A DNA stretch of 64,000 nucleotides, from positions 1 to 64,000 of the forward strand of contig NZ_WMBB01000019.1 in the NCBI RefSeq assembly GCF_009708175.1. The letters are read 5' to 3'. Shown piece by piece: positions 1-8,184 of this stretch; position 1 is the first letter of the stretch; each line of letters starts with the position of its first letter. The notes under the pieces are model-generated. The model was not told the origin of the DNA, made no database searches, and saw nothing but the letters and a program-made list of their open reading frames with translations. The position numbers and the translations under genes are program-made. The DNA is from Nocardia aurantiaca (GTDB lineage: Bacteria > Actinomycetota > Actinomycetes > Mycobacteriales > Mycobacteriaceae).

Positions 1-52
1 GCACCAGAAAGGTGCTCCTCACACTGCGTACTTCGATCTTCAGCAAATCGAA

Positions 53-538
53 TTATCGCAGTTCAGAGCACCTTTCGCCATTTCTACGCGACGACCAGCT
101 CAACCGCCATGATTGGCCGAGGTTAGCGATGACAGTGCAGACCACCTCTAGTTCTTCGTAGGTGACATCACCGAGAGCGCTGCGCACAGCTCGTTCCACA
201 GCCTGTTCGTGTGATTGCTTGGCGTCCAGCAGGAACGCAGTGGTGTGATGGTGGAGCTGGGAGTCGATCGCGTCGTGGTGTGGTCCGCACAGGTAGATGA
301 GGTTTTCCGCAGAGCCACGCTGGTCCTTCGTCATTGACGCGTTGTAGCGCGGTCCTCCCGGGCTGGCAGCAGCGATGTGTGCTACTTTGCCGGTCGCCTT
401 CGGCTGGTCCCCGCTGTGTTGAGGATCGATCGTCAGATCGAGACCGCAACTGGGGTAGGCGCACTTGTTGCCGCTACGAGCGATTACCACCTTCTCCTGC
501 GCGAGCGGCACTCGATCCCGCACTGAACCCTGAGCCAT
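53..538 (-). CDS. HNH nuclease-domain protein
   Basis: 161 residues. Cys26 and Cys31 form a first metal-ligand pair (CAYPSC). A conserved SPGGPRYN block follows near residue 60, then an asparagine and the NLIYLC-x2-HHD-x-ID block at about residues 79-91. This is the layout of zinc-stabilised HNH endonucleases of the beta-beta-alpha-metal fold, so DNA cleavage is likely. Only about 70 residues follow the HNH core and no partner domain is visible, so it is a small stand-alone version. It is often seen in defence or mobile-element cargo. The biological target is unknown. Confidence 0.75.
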   Translation of the reverse strand: MAQGSVRDRVPLAQEKVVIARSGNKCAYPSCGLDLTIDPQHSGDQPKATGKVAHIAAASPGGPRYNASMTKDQRGSAENLIYLCGPHHDAIDSQLHHHTTAFLLDAKQSHEQAVERAVRSALGDVTYEELEVVCTVIANLGQSWRLSWSSRRNGERCSELR

Positions 539-774
539 AGCAACACATTAGCGCCGGGGATGCGGCGACCTGTGCGTTTCGAACGGCCGTCGTCGACCGG
601 ACCGCCCAGTGAGCCGTTCCGACTGTCGGTCGTCGCCGGCGCGTACTGATGTCACGGATCGTATTGTGCAGCAACGAGAACAGCGGCTCGTCAGATCGAA
701 CCACTACCGCCGCCCGGCTTCCACTGCTCGCCGTGTGGAGCGCTAGGACGCCTTCCGATGCGGCAGTCGTTGTT

Positions 775-1464
775 TCATCGGATCAGGCTCGCAGCATGCG
801 TGAAGGCTTCAGCGATGGTCTCGCGGTTACGGTGGCCGGTGTCCTTATCTGTCTGATTGATCGACAGCGGACCGGGGTGGGCGGTGAACAGTACCTCGGC
901 ACCGCGAAAGCGGCGATGGCTTCCGCCGACCGCGGCGTGCCACGCTGGCCAGGTCTGTGACTTGCCCATCACGATGACCGCAGCGAGGTCGCCGGGCAGC
1001 AGGTCGACCACCGCTTCGAGATAGGGCCTGGCGCGCGAGGCTTCTGTCTTGAAGTTGCGCCGTCCTTTGGCGGGATTCGCGACCCACCACGGGACAACGT
1101 TCCAAGGAACGTACTCGGCGTAGCTGAGTGATGTTTCTTCGCACAGCTTGTATATGTTGTGGGCGGTCTGGTCGTTGTTGTGCAGGCTGATGAAGCCTGA
1201 CTCGCCATCGGCCGCACTCGAAGGATCCTGCAGCAGCATCAGTACTTTCGCCTCCCGGGATGCCGCACAGGGATCGAAGTAGGGGATGCTCTCTCCGGTT
1301 GTGGCGCGCACCTCGTCCACCCATCGGTTGAGTTCGCCGATCGGGCCGTCGTAGCGGCCGGCCAGCCGAGCCTCCACGTTTCGAGGCGTTACGCGCCTGC
1401 TCAGCAGTTCACCGCGTTCGTACGCCATGTGATTCTTCACGCCACGACGGGAAGATACAGCCAT
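775..1464 (-). CDS. Uracil-DNA glycosylase-like protein
   Basis: 229 residues from the first ATG; a second ATG at 1428 is an equally good start. The core contains IPYFDP near residue 60, LLQDPSS around residue 77, a central VIVMGKSQTW strand and a late HPGPLS-x-N patch. This matches the uracil-DNA glycosylase-like superfamily, in which the first motif holds the water-activating residue and the late His motif enters the minor groove. Members of this loose family on mobile elements are often uncharacterised, so glycosylase activity is inferred only from fold-type motifs. It runs with the leftward genes and is separated from the HNH gene by about 236 bases with no visible gene. Confidence 0.6.
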   Translation of the reverse strand: MAVSSRRGVKNHMAYERGELLSRRVTPRNVEARLAGRYDGPIGELNRWVDEVRATTGESIPYFDPCAASREAKVLMLLQDPSSAADGESGFISLHNNDQTAHNIYKLCEETSLSYAEYVPWNVVPWWVANPAKGRRNFKTEASRARPYLEAVVDLLPGDLAAVIVMGKSQTWPAWHAAVGGSHRRFRGAEVLFTAHPGPLSINQTDKDTGHRNRETIAEAFTHAASLIR

Positions 1465-1494
1465 ACTCTGGTGTCGGCCGATGGCCGCCTGGCG

Positions 1495-1770
1495 TTAGCG
1501 CGTCGACGCGGCCGGCGGCCGCACGTGAGCCGACTCGGGCGCGCGCGGGATCTCGTGGAAGATTGCCAGGAGGTCGCTGGCGGTGCGTGCGACGCGATGG
1601 TAACTGTCGCGGACGCTAGCCGAGTAGTCGCCCGCGAGGTCACCCACGACGTCGTTGCGGCCGGCTTGCTGGATCAGCCAGTCGTGGAACGGTGCCGACT
1701 CGTCAACCAGCTCCGGGGGGGTGTCCCTATGGGTTTCGTCAAACCGTGCAGTGACCAGTAGGTGTCTCAA
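1495..1770 (-). CDS. YozE/SAM-like small protein
   Basis: 91 residues. The central part FHDWLIQQAGRND followed by VGDLAGDY matches the short helical YozE_SAM_like domain (usual pattern F-x-x-WL...D-x-xGDLA-x-D). Function in this family is unknown and no catalytic residues are recognisable. The ATG overlaps the TGA of the upstream VOC gene (ATGA), so the two genes are translationally coupled. The C-terminal 20 residues are Pro/Arg/Ala-rich and probably unstructured. Confidence 0.7.
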   Translation of the reverse strand: MRHLLVTARFDETHRDTPPELVDESAPFHDWLIQQAGRNDVVGDLAGDYSASVRDSYHRVARTASDLLAIFHEIPRAPESAHVRPPAASTR

Positions 1771-2144
1771 CGGAAGTATTGGACCAGGCAGAACTCGTGA
1801 TCCTCGGGATCGTGCATGACCATGACAACCCCTTCGTCGTAGTCGTGCCGCTCGCCGGACCAGCGGCCGCCCAAGGTCTCTACCTGACGGCGACCGGCTT
1901 CGATGTCGTCAACCTCGATGTCGAGGTGGATGCGGACCTTTCCGATCTTGGGCTCGGCTACTCGTTGAAAGGTTAGGCGCGGCCTGTCGTCAAACCGCGA
2001 GCCGACGGTTGCCCATCCCGGCTCATCGCCATGTTCGGCGGTGGCGGGGATACTCAGGATCGCGCTCCAAAACGATGCCAGTCGCGTGGGGTTCGCGCAG
2101 TCGATCGTGATCCCGACCCATCGGTTTGCCATGCCTACCAGCAT
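1767..2144 (-). CDS. VOC (glyoxalase-fold) family protein
   Basis: About 125 residues from ATG 2144 (ATG 2132 also possible; the longer TTG form would run into the IS110 gene). The sequence shows one betaalphabetabetabeta repeat set: ITIDCANPTRLASFW near the start, VRIHLDIEVDD in the middle and a terminal EFCLVQYF strand. This pattern fits the VOC metal-dependent superfamily that includes glyoxalase I, dioxygenases and bleomycin-resistance binders. The substrate cannot be deduced. It overlaps the downstream YozE-like gene by ATGA. The IS110 copy ends just upstream and may have replaced its natural promoter. Confidence 0.75.
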   Translation of the reverse strand: MLVGMANRWVGITIDCANPTRLASFWSAILSIPATAEHGDEPGWATVGSRFDDRPRLTFQRVAEPKIGKVRIHLDIEVDDIEAGRRQVETLGGRWSGERHDYDEGVVMVMHDPEDHEFCLVQYFR

Positions 2145-2173
2145 GGACGAATCGGGTTCTCTGTGCTCGGCGG

Positions 2174-3369
2174 TCAAGCCGGAATCGGTGCCGGAGCTCG
2201 GTAGGGCTGTCCGGTTTTGAGCATCGCGTAGATGACGTCGCAGCGGCGTCGGGCCAGGCAGATGAGAGCGGCGTTGTGTTTCTTGCCCTCAGCGCGTTTG
2301 CGGTCGTAGTAGGCGCGGCTGGCCGGGTCGTGTAGCGCGGCGAAAGACGAGAGGAACAGGGCCCGTTTCAGCTTGTGGTTGCCGGAGCGGGCAGGGTGTT
2401 CACCGCGGATCGAGCTGCCGGAGCGGTGGGTGACCGGGGCGATGCCGGCGTAGGCAGCCAGATGGCCGGCGGAGGCGAAGCCGGAGGCGTCGCCGACTTC
2501 GAGCAGGATGCGGGCTCCGGTCCTGACTCCGACGCCGGGCATCGAGGTCAGGACCGAGGAAAGAGGGTGATCATCGAGCATCCTCTCGATGTCGGTCGCG
2601 ACCGACTGCCGTTGCAGCAGTATCGATTTCAGTGAGTCGGCGAGTTTCGGGAGCACGACCTCGGCGGCCTTCGCGCCCGGGACTGTGACCGTCTGCGCGG
2701 GCAGCGCGGCGATGATCTCGTCGGCCAGGCGGGCGCCCATGCGGGGCGCGTGTTTGACCGCGAGAGCAGTGAGTTTGCGGTGTCTCCGGTAGCTCGGATG
2801 CCGTCGGGGCCGCCGCAGTGCGACAGGATCTCGAGGACCGCCGGGTGGGCGACGCGAGGCCCGAGGACGCGTTCGAGGGCGGGGTGGATGCTGGTCAGCA
2901 GGCCGCGGATGCGGTTGAGGGTGCGGGTGGCTTCGCCGGCGAGGTCGTCGTCGTAGCCGACGAGGACCCCGAGTTCGGTGAGGGTGTCGTCACCGGTGTC
3001 CACGCGGCGCAGTGCGTGCGGCATGGTGCGTGCGGCGTCGGCGATGATGAACGCGTCGCGGGCATCGGTTTTGGCTTGTCCGGGGTAGAGGTCGGCGATG
3101 CGGCGCATCGCCAGTCCGGGCAGGTAGGCGACATCGTGGCCGCAGGCGCGGGCCACCGCGACCGGCAGAGCGCCGATCGTGTTGGGCTGGTCGACCACGA
3201 TCAACAGCGGCCCATGGGCGGCGAGCCGGTCGAACACGGCCCGTAGCTTCGATTCGTCGTTGGGCAGGGCCTTGTCGTGCAGGCGTTTCCCGGTGGCGGT
3301 CAGGCCGACCGCGTGGTGTTCGCCCTTGCCGACGTCGATGCCGCAGAACACGGCATATGGCTGTGTCAC
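2174..3369 (-). pseudogene. IS110-family transposase, single frameshift
   Basis: The frame opens at GTG 3369 after GAGGAAATGCGAA and reads VTQPYAVFCGIDVGKG, the start of the RuvC-like DEDD domain of IS110 recombinases; AKTDARDAF carries later acidic residues. Near 2783-2787, just after GIRATG, the frame shifts by one base. From there RKLTALAV and MGARLADEIIAALP continue in another frame through the C-terminal Tnp domain (SMPGVGVRTGARIL, AAYAGIAPVTHRSGSSIRG with the catalytic-serine region) to the stop at 2174. Restoring one base gives about 399 residues, normal for the family. It is inactive as it stands, or carries a sequencing error. Confidence 0.85.
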
Positions 3370-3558
3370 TTCGCATTTCCTCGTGCCTATGACCCGACGG
3401 CCGCCGATCCGGCGTCGAGGCCACGCACCCACGTTACGAAGAGACCTGTGTTCGGCCCTGTCCCTATCAGCGGTACATCGACGCCACCAGTGCCCGGCGA
3501 CACCACCCCCCGGATCATGCGAGAGACAGGGGCAAGAAGTCATACCGGGACTGGCGAC

Positions 3559-3581
3559 CGTAGCCCTGGTTCAGGGCTACG
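3559..3581. other. Nine-bp perfect hairpin upstream of the IS110 gene
   Basis: CGTAGCCCT and AGGGCTACG pair perfectly around a 5-base loop. It lies about 190 bases upstream of the transposase start. It could be a stem of the IS110 bridge RNA or a terminator shielding the element. Confidence 0.5.
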
Positions 3582-3676
3582 AAGAAGGTAACGGGCGGCT
3601 TCGACAGCCCGAGGCTCGTGCGGTCTTCCAGACGCGTCAGGCTGCGGAGAGTCTCGATCGCGACTAGCGTCGATTG

Positions 3677-3961
3677 ATGCCGAGCAGGGACATCGTGGTG
3701 GCCGTGGGGGACAACGACTGGTTTGCCCTCAGTGAGGCCGCCGAGAGCGCAGGTATGACCGTGCAGGAGTACGTGTCGTGGGGTGTGCGGATCCTGGCGA
3801 TCCAGGCCCGGCCCGGCGGCATCAAACAGGACCACACCGTCGCGAAGCCGAAGGCGCCCCGGATCAGGCCGGGAACACTCGACGGATCGGAGTCCGACGC
3901 GTGGACCGAGACCTTCTCCGCGCGTCTGTCTCACCGCGCTGATCTCCCCGACCGCGCCTGA
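3677..3961 (+). CDS. Small protein of unknown function
   Basis: 94 residues from ATG 3677. A stretch WFALSEAAESAGMTVQEYVSWGVR resembles the strand-helix-helix of ribbon-helix-helix proteins, which often serve as antitoxins or plasmid regulators, but the match is weak and no toxin gene is adjacent. The C-terminal half is Pro/Lys/Arg-rich and likely flexible. Codon usage fits a real gene. It lies between the IS110 copy and the NUDIX gene. Confidence 0.5.
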   Translation: MPSRDIVVAVGDNDWFALSEAAESAGMTVQEYVSWGVRILAIQARPGGIKQDHTVAKPKAPRIRPGTLDGSESDAWTETFSARLSHRADLPDRA

Positions 3962-4041
3962 CCACCCCCGTCGAGGTCCGGGCTGTCCGGTCGGCGGCCG
4001 TGCGGCGGGCTTGTCGGACCGGGGGCGTAGCGTCGGTCGCC

Positions 4042-4617
4042 ATGCAGCCCGCCACCGCTGTGGTCTCGGACCTCGTCGCGAACCTGTCGCCCTTCGATGA
4101 TGTCGAACGGTCGCATATCGCAACGACTTTGGACTGGCTCGCCTCGACCGACGACATCTTCCGCCGCGCCCGACCCGCCACACCGTCACCCCACCTCGTC
4201 GCCTACGTCGTGCTCGTCGACCCGGCGCAGCGCGGGCTCTACCTCGGCGCGCACCGCAACGCTGGCCTGCACTTGCCCATGGGCGGCCACGTCGAACCGG
4301 CCGAGCATCCCCTCGACGCCGCCCGCCGCGAAGCCGCGGAAGAACTCGGCCTGCAACCCGCCTTCGATGTGGTCGGTGAACGGCCTTTGTTCCTCACCCG
4401 GACCGCGACGGTCGGCCGGACCGCAGGTCATGTGGATATTTCCCTGTGGTTCGTGGTTCGCGGTGACCGCGACCTCGAATACCCTTTGGACGAGCAAGAA
4501 TTCGACGGTGGCCGGTGGTGGGATCTCGACCCGTACGGACTGCCGGCCACCGACCCGCACCTCGCGAGGTTCATCCGCAAGCTCGACAGCGTCCTGCTGC
4601 CACACGACCCGCGGTAG
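4042..4617 (+). CDS. NUDIX hydrolase
   Basis: 191 residues from ATG 4042 (an upstream in-frame start at 4000 is less natural). A complete Nudix box, G-x5-E-x7-REUxEExG, is visible as GGHVEPAEHPLDAARREAAEELG, split here only by its variable positions. It should hydrolyse a nucleoside diphosphate linked to another moiety in a Mg-dependent way. The N-terminal 50 residues form a helical extension seen in many actinobacterial members. The exact substrate is unknown. It stands alone on the plus strand before lsr2. Confidence 0.85.
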   Translation: MQPATAVVSDLVANLSPFDDVERSHIATTLDWLASTDDIFRRARPATPSPHLVAYVVLVDPAQRGLYLGAHRNAGLHLPMGGHVEPAEHPLDAARREAAEELGLQPAFDVVGERPLFLTRTATVGRTAGHVDISLWFVVRGDRDLEYPLDEQEFDGGRWWDLDPYGLPATDPHLARFIRKLDSVLLPHDPR

Positions 4618-4751
4618 ATCTCGAAGCCCGAGACAGGGTGTGATTCGTCACGAGGTCGCAGCGTGTGTGGCGTGGCGACTCGCTCGTATGTCGTTGGGCG
4701 CACTAGCATTTCGGGCTGTTGTGTGATTCCGGCATTCAAGAGGGGGCTTCC

Positions 4752-5081
4752 ATGGCACGTAAGGTGACGATCCAGCTGGTCGACGATTTCGACAAGACCT
4801 CGCCGGCGCAGGAGACAGTCCGCTTCGGCCTCGACGGAACTCAGTTTGAGATCGACCTGTCGACGGTGAACGCCGGCGCACTGCGTGGAGCACTGGAGCA
4901 GTGGACCGTCCACGCACGCAAGGTCGGCCGCACAGCACGCACCGAACGCACTCAGGTGCCTGCCGCCGCCCGGCCGGACAACGCGGCAATTAGGGTGTGG
5001 GCCAACGCGAACGGCTACGAGGTATCGAGCCGGGGCCGGATCCACGCTGATGTCCTCAAGGCGTACCAGGCAGCGAACTGA
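4752..5081 (+). CDS. lsr2: Lsr2-family nucleoid protein / xenogeneic silencer
   Basis: 109 residues from ATG 4752, preceded by AGGGGGC. The start MARKVTIQLVDD is diagnostic of Lsr2. An N-terminal beta-rich dimerisation domain leads to a basic linker and then a C-terminal DNA-binding domain ending in RVWANANGYEVSSRGRI, which carries the RGR AT-hook-like motif for minor-groove binding to AT-rich DNA. Lsr2 is the actinobacterial functional counterpart of H-NS and represses foreign genes. A copy on a mobile element may quiet the element or its host, like plasmid-borne H-NS proteins. Confidence 0.92.
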   Translation: MARKVTIQLVDDFDKTSPAQETVRFGLDGTQFEIDLSTVNAGALRGALEQWTVHARKVGRTARTERTQVPAAARPDNAAIRVWANANGYEVSSRGRIHADVLKAYQAAN

Positions 5082-5175
5082 TCTCTGCCCTGCCGCAACG
5101 CGCCGCTGTGGCCGGGTGGCTTGCCCTGGCCTGTAGCTCAATCGCCCAGATCGAGGTTCGGCATGAATCGCGAAT

Positions 5176-7626
5176 CTACTGCAAGAGAACAACTTTCGAT
5201 GTGACCGTGCCCGCGAAGTCCAGCCCCGCCACCATGCGGATCACCGGCGGCCCGATCGGCGGCCACTCGAACGCGGCAACCGCGTCACGGATGCCGGCCT
5301 CGGCACCGGGCTTCCATTCGGCCTCCGACGTCGCGAAGACGAGTTCGTCGGCGTCGAGCCACACTGCGGCCCGGCACTTCTTGTGGATCTCCTTGGCGCG
5401 TTCTCCTCCTGTGTTCCCGCTCAGATGGTTGGCGCTCTTGGCTTCACCGACGATCCGGACACCGTCGCAGTAGGCGAACAGATCCAGCTCCACTTGCGCT
5501 GTTCTGCCGCGTACCAACTCGATCTCGGCGAGGTCCTGGTAGGTCGACCCCCCGCCTCCGGTGCGGGCGAGATAGGAGGCGAGGGCGAGGGGAACCTCAC
5601 CGTTCTGGTCGAGCAGTTGCCGTCCGACGGGGTGCAGGTCGTAGTACCAGCCCGGCTCCTGCAGCGGCTTCTTCCAGGCCGGTTGATCGAGGTCGTTGCC
5701 CGCGTCGCACCGTTCGCATGTCCACCGCTGTCCGATCCGGTCGATCGGCTGGAACTGGATCTCGGTACAGACAACGCACTGGAGTACGAGCCCGCGACGA
5801 ATTACTCCCGCCCGCAGTGCCTTGTCCAGATCTTGCCGAATCTGTTCTTTGCTGGTCTGCGGGGCCTGTGTGGTGAACCCGGAGAAGTTGAGGACGCCAT
5901 AGTGGGCTCTGATCTGCACTCCTTCCTGCTTCGGGTAGCAGTCGTCCGAGCGCTCACCTTTGGCGTCCATAGTGCGCAGCGCTGGCAACAGCGGGCCGCT
6001 GAACAGATCGATGACCGACTGCCGGTCTCCGTACATGCGCTCCAGCTGGGCAGCCTTGTGCCCGGCCGAACTCAGCCGGCTGGTGAGGTCGTGCTGCGCC
6101 AGCTTCGCGTCCACCCAGTCGGCGAGACTGAGATCGCGCAGCTTCGGCCGCGGAAGCCTGTTGACCGCCGGGATTCCCCCGGGAACGAAGTCGTATCGCT
6201 TTGAGGGGTACGAGGTTCCGTATCGGCTGCTGCGGGCCAGCGTGACCGGAAGCCCGCCCGTCGGCGTGAGCAACTCGTGGCCGGTCAGCCCACCGCCGAG
6301 TACCGATCGGCCATCCGGCCACGCGATGTCGACGTGCCAGGTCAGCTCGGGATGTTGTGCGAGCACGCGATTCTCCAGCGCCGGCGGCGGCAAGGGCGTG
6401 AGCATAGTCGTGGTCCCGGAGCCGTCGACTTCCGTCGGGACGCTGATCGGGTCGTCGAATTGCTCGCCGATTGCGAGGTGCATGGTGTTGTGACGAGGCC
6501 AGACCAGCTCCTGAGCTGTGACCGCCTCTCCGATCTCGTCAACACCTGCGCCCCAGTGCTTGCTGAGCTCGACCCGGAAACGTGCCAGCACCTCGGACAG
6601 CTTCTCGGGCGGCAATGACGTGGAGGTGACAGTGACCGTGCCGCGGCCGGAACGGGCCTTGCTGAAGATCTTGTCCAGGCCGGTCAGCACCGCGCGGGGA
6701 AGGTCGTCTCGGTCGGTGCCGAGTGCGCTCGGCAACCAGATGCCGTTCATGTACGTCCGCTGCCACAGGCGTGCCAACGCGAAGTCCTCGGCCGTGTCAC
6801 CGACGACCACCAGGGCCGACTCGGAGGAGTCGCGCATTCGGACAACTCCAGTCAGACCAGTCGTGGTGTAGTCCCACGCGCGGCCGAGGTCGGAGAAGCC
6901 GGCGCCGTCAAGCGGGCGCCTGGCCAGGGATTCGGGTGGCAGCGAACCGGTGCCCATCAACCAGCGGGTCAGCTGGGCGAGGTTGCCGTCATCGAGCTCG
7001 GGTTCCCCTGCCGCCGGATTCGGCGCGTCGAGGCTGCCTGCGTGGGACGCGACAGCGACCCCCAGCAGGCCACCCCAACTCGGCGGAGCTTGTACGCAAT
7101 TGTCAACAGCCAAGCCCGGCATGCGAACGGTCGCGGGGAAGTCCTCAGCCCGGTGGCCGTACTGCTGGACGTCCTCGGAAGACACCTCCGCAGTGGCCAG
7201 CTTGTATGTAGAGCACACCGCTGCGACCTGATCCCTGGCCATCTCATCGATTTCGGTGGGCGCCATGTCGATATGGCTCCCGGCCAGCGCGTTCCAGCGA
7301 GCGACCCCGGTCAGCGCCGACCCGTCCTCGGCCAACAGCTTCAACGCGCCCGGTGAGAAGTATTCGAAGTCCACCAGCTCCGACCGGTAAGTGACGACGT
7401 AGTCCGGATCGTAGGCTCGGACGGCGCGCAGCAGCGCGGGTGCAACGCGCCCCTGCTGGTGGGGCACAAGGACGAATCCGGTCCCGCCCCACGTCTGGCT
7501 CGCCAGATGCAGGGCCCGTCGTGCCCAGTACGACCAGTGCGGTCCGCCGTCGAACACGATCGCGACCCGCGCGCACCGAAGCCCTCGCTGCACCGTCGAA
7601 TAGGAAACTGTTGTCCCAGAGCCCAT
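5176..7626 (-). CDS. Large zinc-ribbon / PD-(D/E)XK-like protein, possible defence effector
   Basis: 816 residues. I do not recognise the N-terminal 600 residues, which begin with an alpha/beta Rossmann-like pattern (VAIVFDGGPHWSYW). Near residues 615-640 two CxxC pairs (CVVC and CERC) form a zinc ribbon. At about 712-735 VELDLFAYCDGVRIVGEAKS fits the D-x(n)-E-x-K core of the PD-(D/E)XK restriction-nuclease fold. Ribbon plus nuclease at the C-terminus suggests a DNA- or RNA-targeting effector, and neighbouring cargo (HNH, UDG-like, Lsr2) is consistent with defence. It is transcribed alone on the minus strand. Activity is inferred, not shown. Confidence 0.6.
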   Translation of the reverse strand: MGSGTTVSYSTVQRGLRCARVAIVFDGGPHWSYWARRALHLASQTWGGTGFVLVPHQQGRVAPALLRAVRAYDPDYVVTYRSELVDFEYFSPGALKLLAEDGSALTGVARWNALAGSHIDMAPTEIDEMARDQVAAVCSTYKLATAEVSSEDVQQYGHRAEDFPATVRMPGLAVDNCVQAPPSWGGLLGVAVASHAGSLDAPNPAAGEPELDDGNLAQLTRWLMGTGSLPPESLARRPLDGAGFSDLGRAWDYTTTGLTGVVRMRDSSESALVVVGDTAEDFALARLWQRTYMNGIWLPSALGTDRDDLPRAVLTGLDKIFSKARSGRGTVTVTSTSLPPEKLSEVLARFRVELSKHWGAGVDEIGEAVTAQELVWPRHNTMHLAIGEQFDDPISVPTEVDGSGTTTMLTPLPPPALENRVLAQHPELTWHVDIAWPDGRSVLGGGLTGHELLTPTGGLPVTLARSSRYGTSYPSKRYDFVPGGIPAVNRLPRPKLRDLSLADWVDAKLAQHDLTSRLSSAGHKAAQLERMYGDRQSVIDLFSGPLLPALRTMDAKGERSDDCYPKQEGVQIRAHYGVLNFSGFTTQAPQTSKEQIRQDLDKALRAGVIRRGLVLQCVVCTEIQFQPIDRIGQRWTCERCDAGNDLDQPAWKKPLQEPGWYYDLHPVGRQLLDQNGEVPLALASYLARTGGGGSTYQDLAEIELVRGRTAQVELDLFAYCDGVRIVGEAKSANHLSGNTGGERAKEIHKKCRAAVWLDADELVFATSEAEWKPGAEAGIRDAVAAFEWPPIGPPVIRMVAGLDFAGTVTSKVVLLQ

Positions 7627-8184
7627 TCAGTGAGCAAACCATAGGGCGGCAGTCGAGCAGTGGGCAGGCCGAGTGCATGCCGGCCACGCCGCCTCGCTCG
7701 GCGACGCCCAAGTTCGGCCCGCGGGACCGGCGGAGTGCGCGGCAGAAGACCAGCCATGCCCGCTCGATTCGGTTGCTCGGTCTCGACGATGCGGGCGAAC
7801 TCCGCGTCGATGTACTGCGGGTCCAGGTCGGTGGTCCAGCCGGCAGTGGGCCCGGGTGAGCCGCAGCCTCACCCGGAGGTACGCCGCCGGCGGGGCCGCC
7901 CGCGGAGAGCCCCGCCTTTCGTGCGGCCCGAGCCCTTCCGATGTAGCGGCGCGGCCGAGGGACTTGAATTCATCTCGGCGCGTTCGAATTCCGGGATATG
8001 CGAGAAGAATTCGACTACAGGATTTCTTTTTTCACGCACCGCTTGACATTGCGGCGGGTATCGAGCGTCCATAGTGATGGGAACCGCGCCACCGTCCGGG
8101 AAATGTCCTGGGGCGGTGGGGTTTCCGTCCCGGCCGGGACATGACCGCACTATTCATCACACCCGAATTCGCAGGAGAACTGTC
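7627..8184. other. Long intergenic region with possible promoter
   Basis: 558 bases separate two divergent genes. No open frame here shows convincing codon bias. The right half is unusually AT-rich for this DNA, with three GAATTC-containing stretches between about 7967 and 8010 and a T-run near 8028. A TTGACA hexamer at 8043-8048 is a plausible -35 box for the gene at 8185, although no good -10 box lies 17 bases away. Confidence 0.5.

Larger units (their letters stand above)
2174..3600 (-). mobile_element. IS110-family insertion sequence (ends approximate)
   Basis: This is the transposase pseudogene plus about 200 bases of upstream non-coding DNA. IS110-group elements lack clear terminal inverted repeats, so exact ends cannot be read by eye; the right limit is an estimate placed before the next gene at 3677. 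Family knowledge says the non-coding stretch on the 5' side of the recombinase gene encodes the structured bridge RNA that pairs with target and donor DNA. Confidence 0.6.

Noticed and set aside
5262..5275. Possible left attachment repeat (ACTCGAAC inside the 816-residue gene)
   Set aside because: Only eight bases match the tRNA-Lys 3' segment, and it lies within coding DNA; this is chance level.
8074..8184. Longer start for the two-winged-helix protein
   Set aside because: The extra residues lack codon bias and a ribosome site. ATG 8185 follows AGGAGAA.
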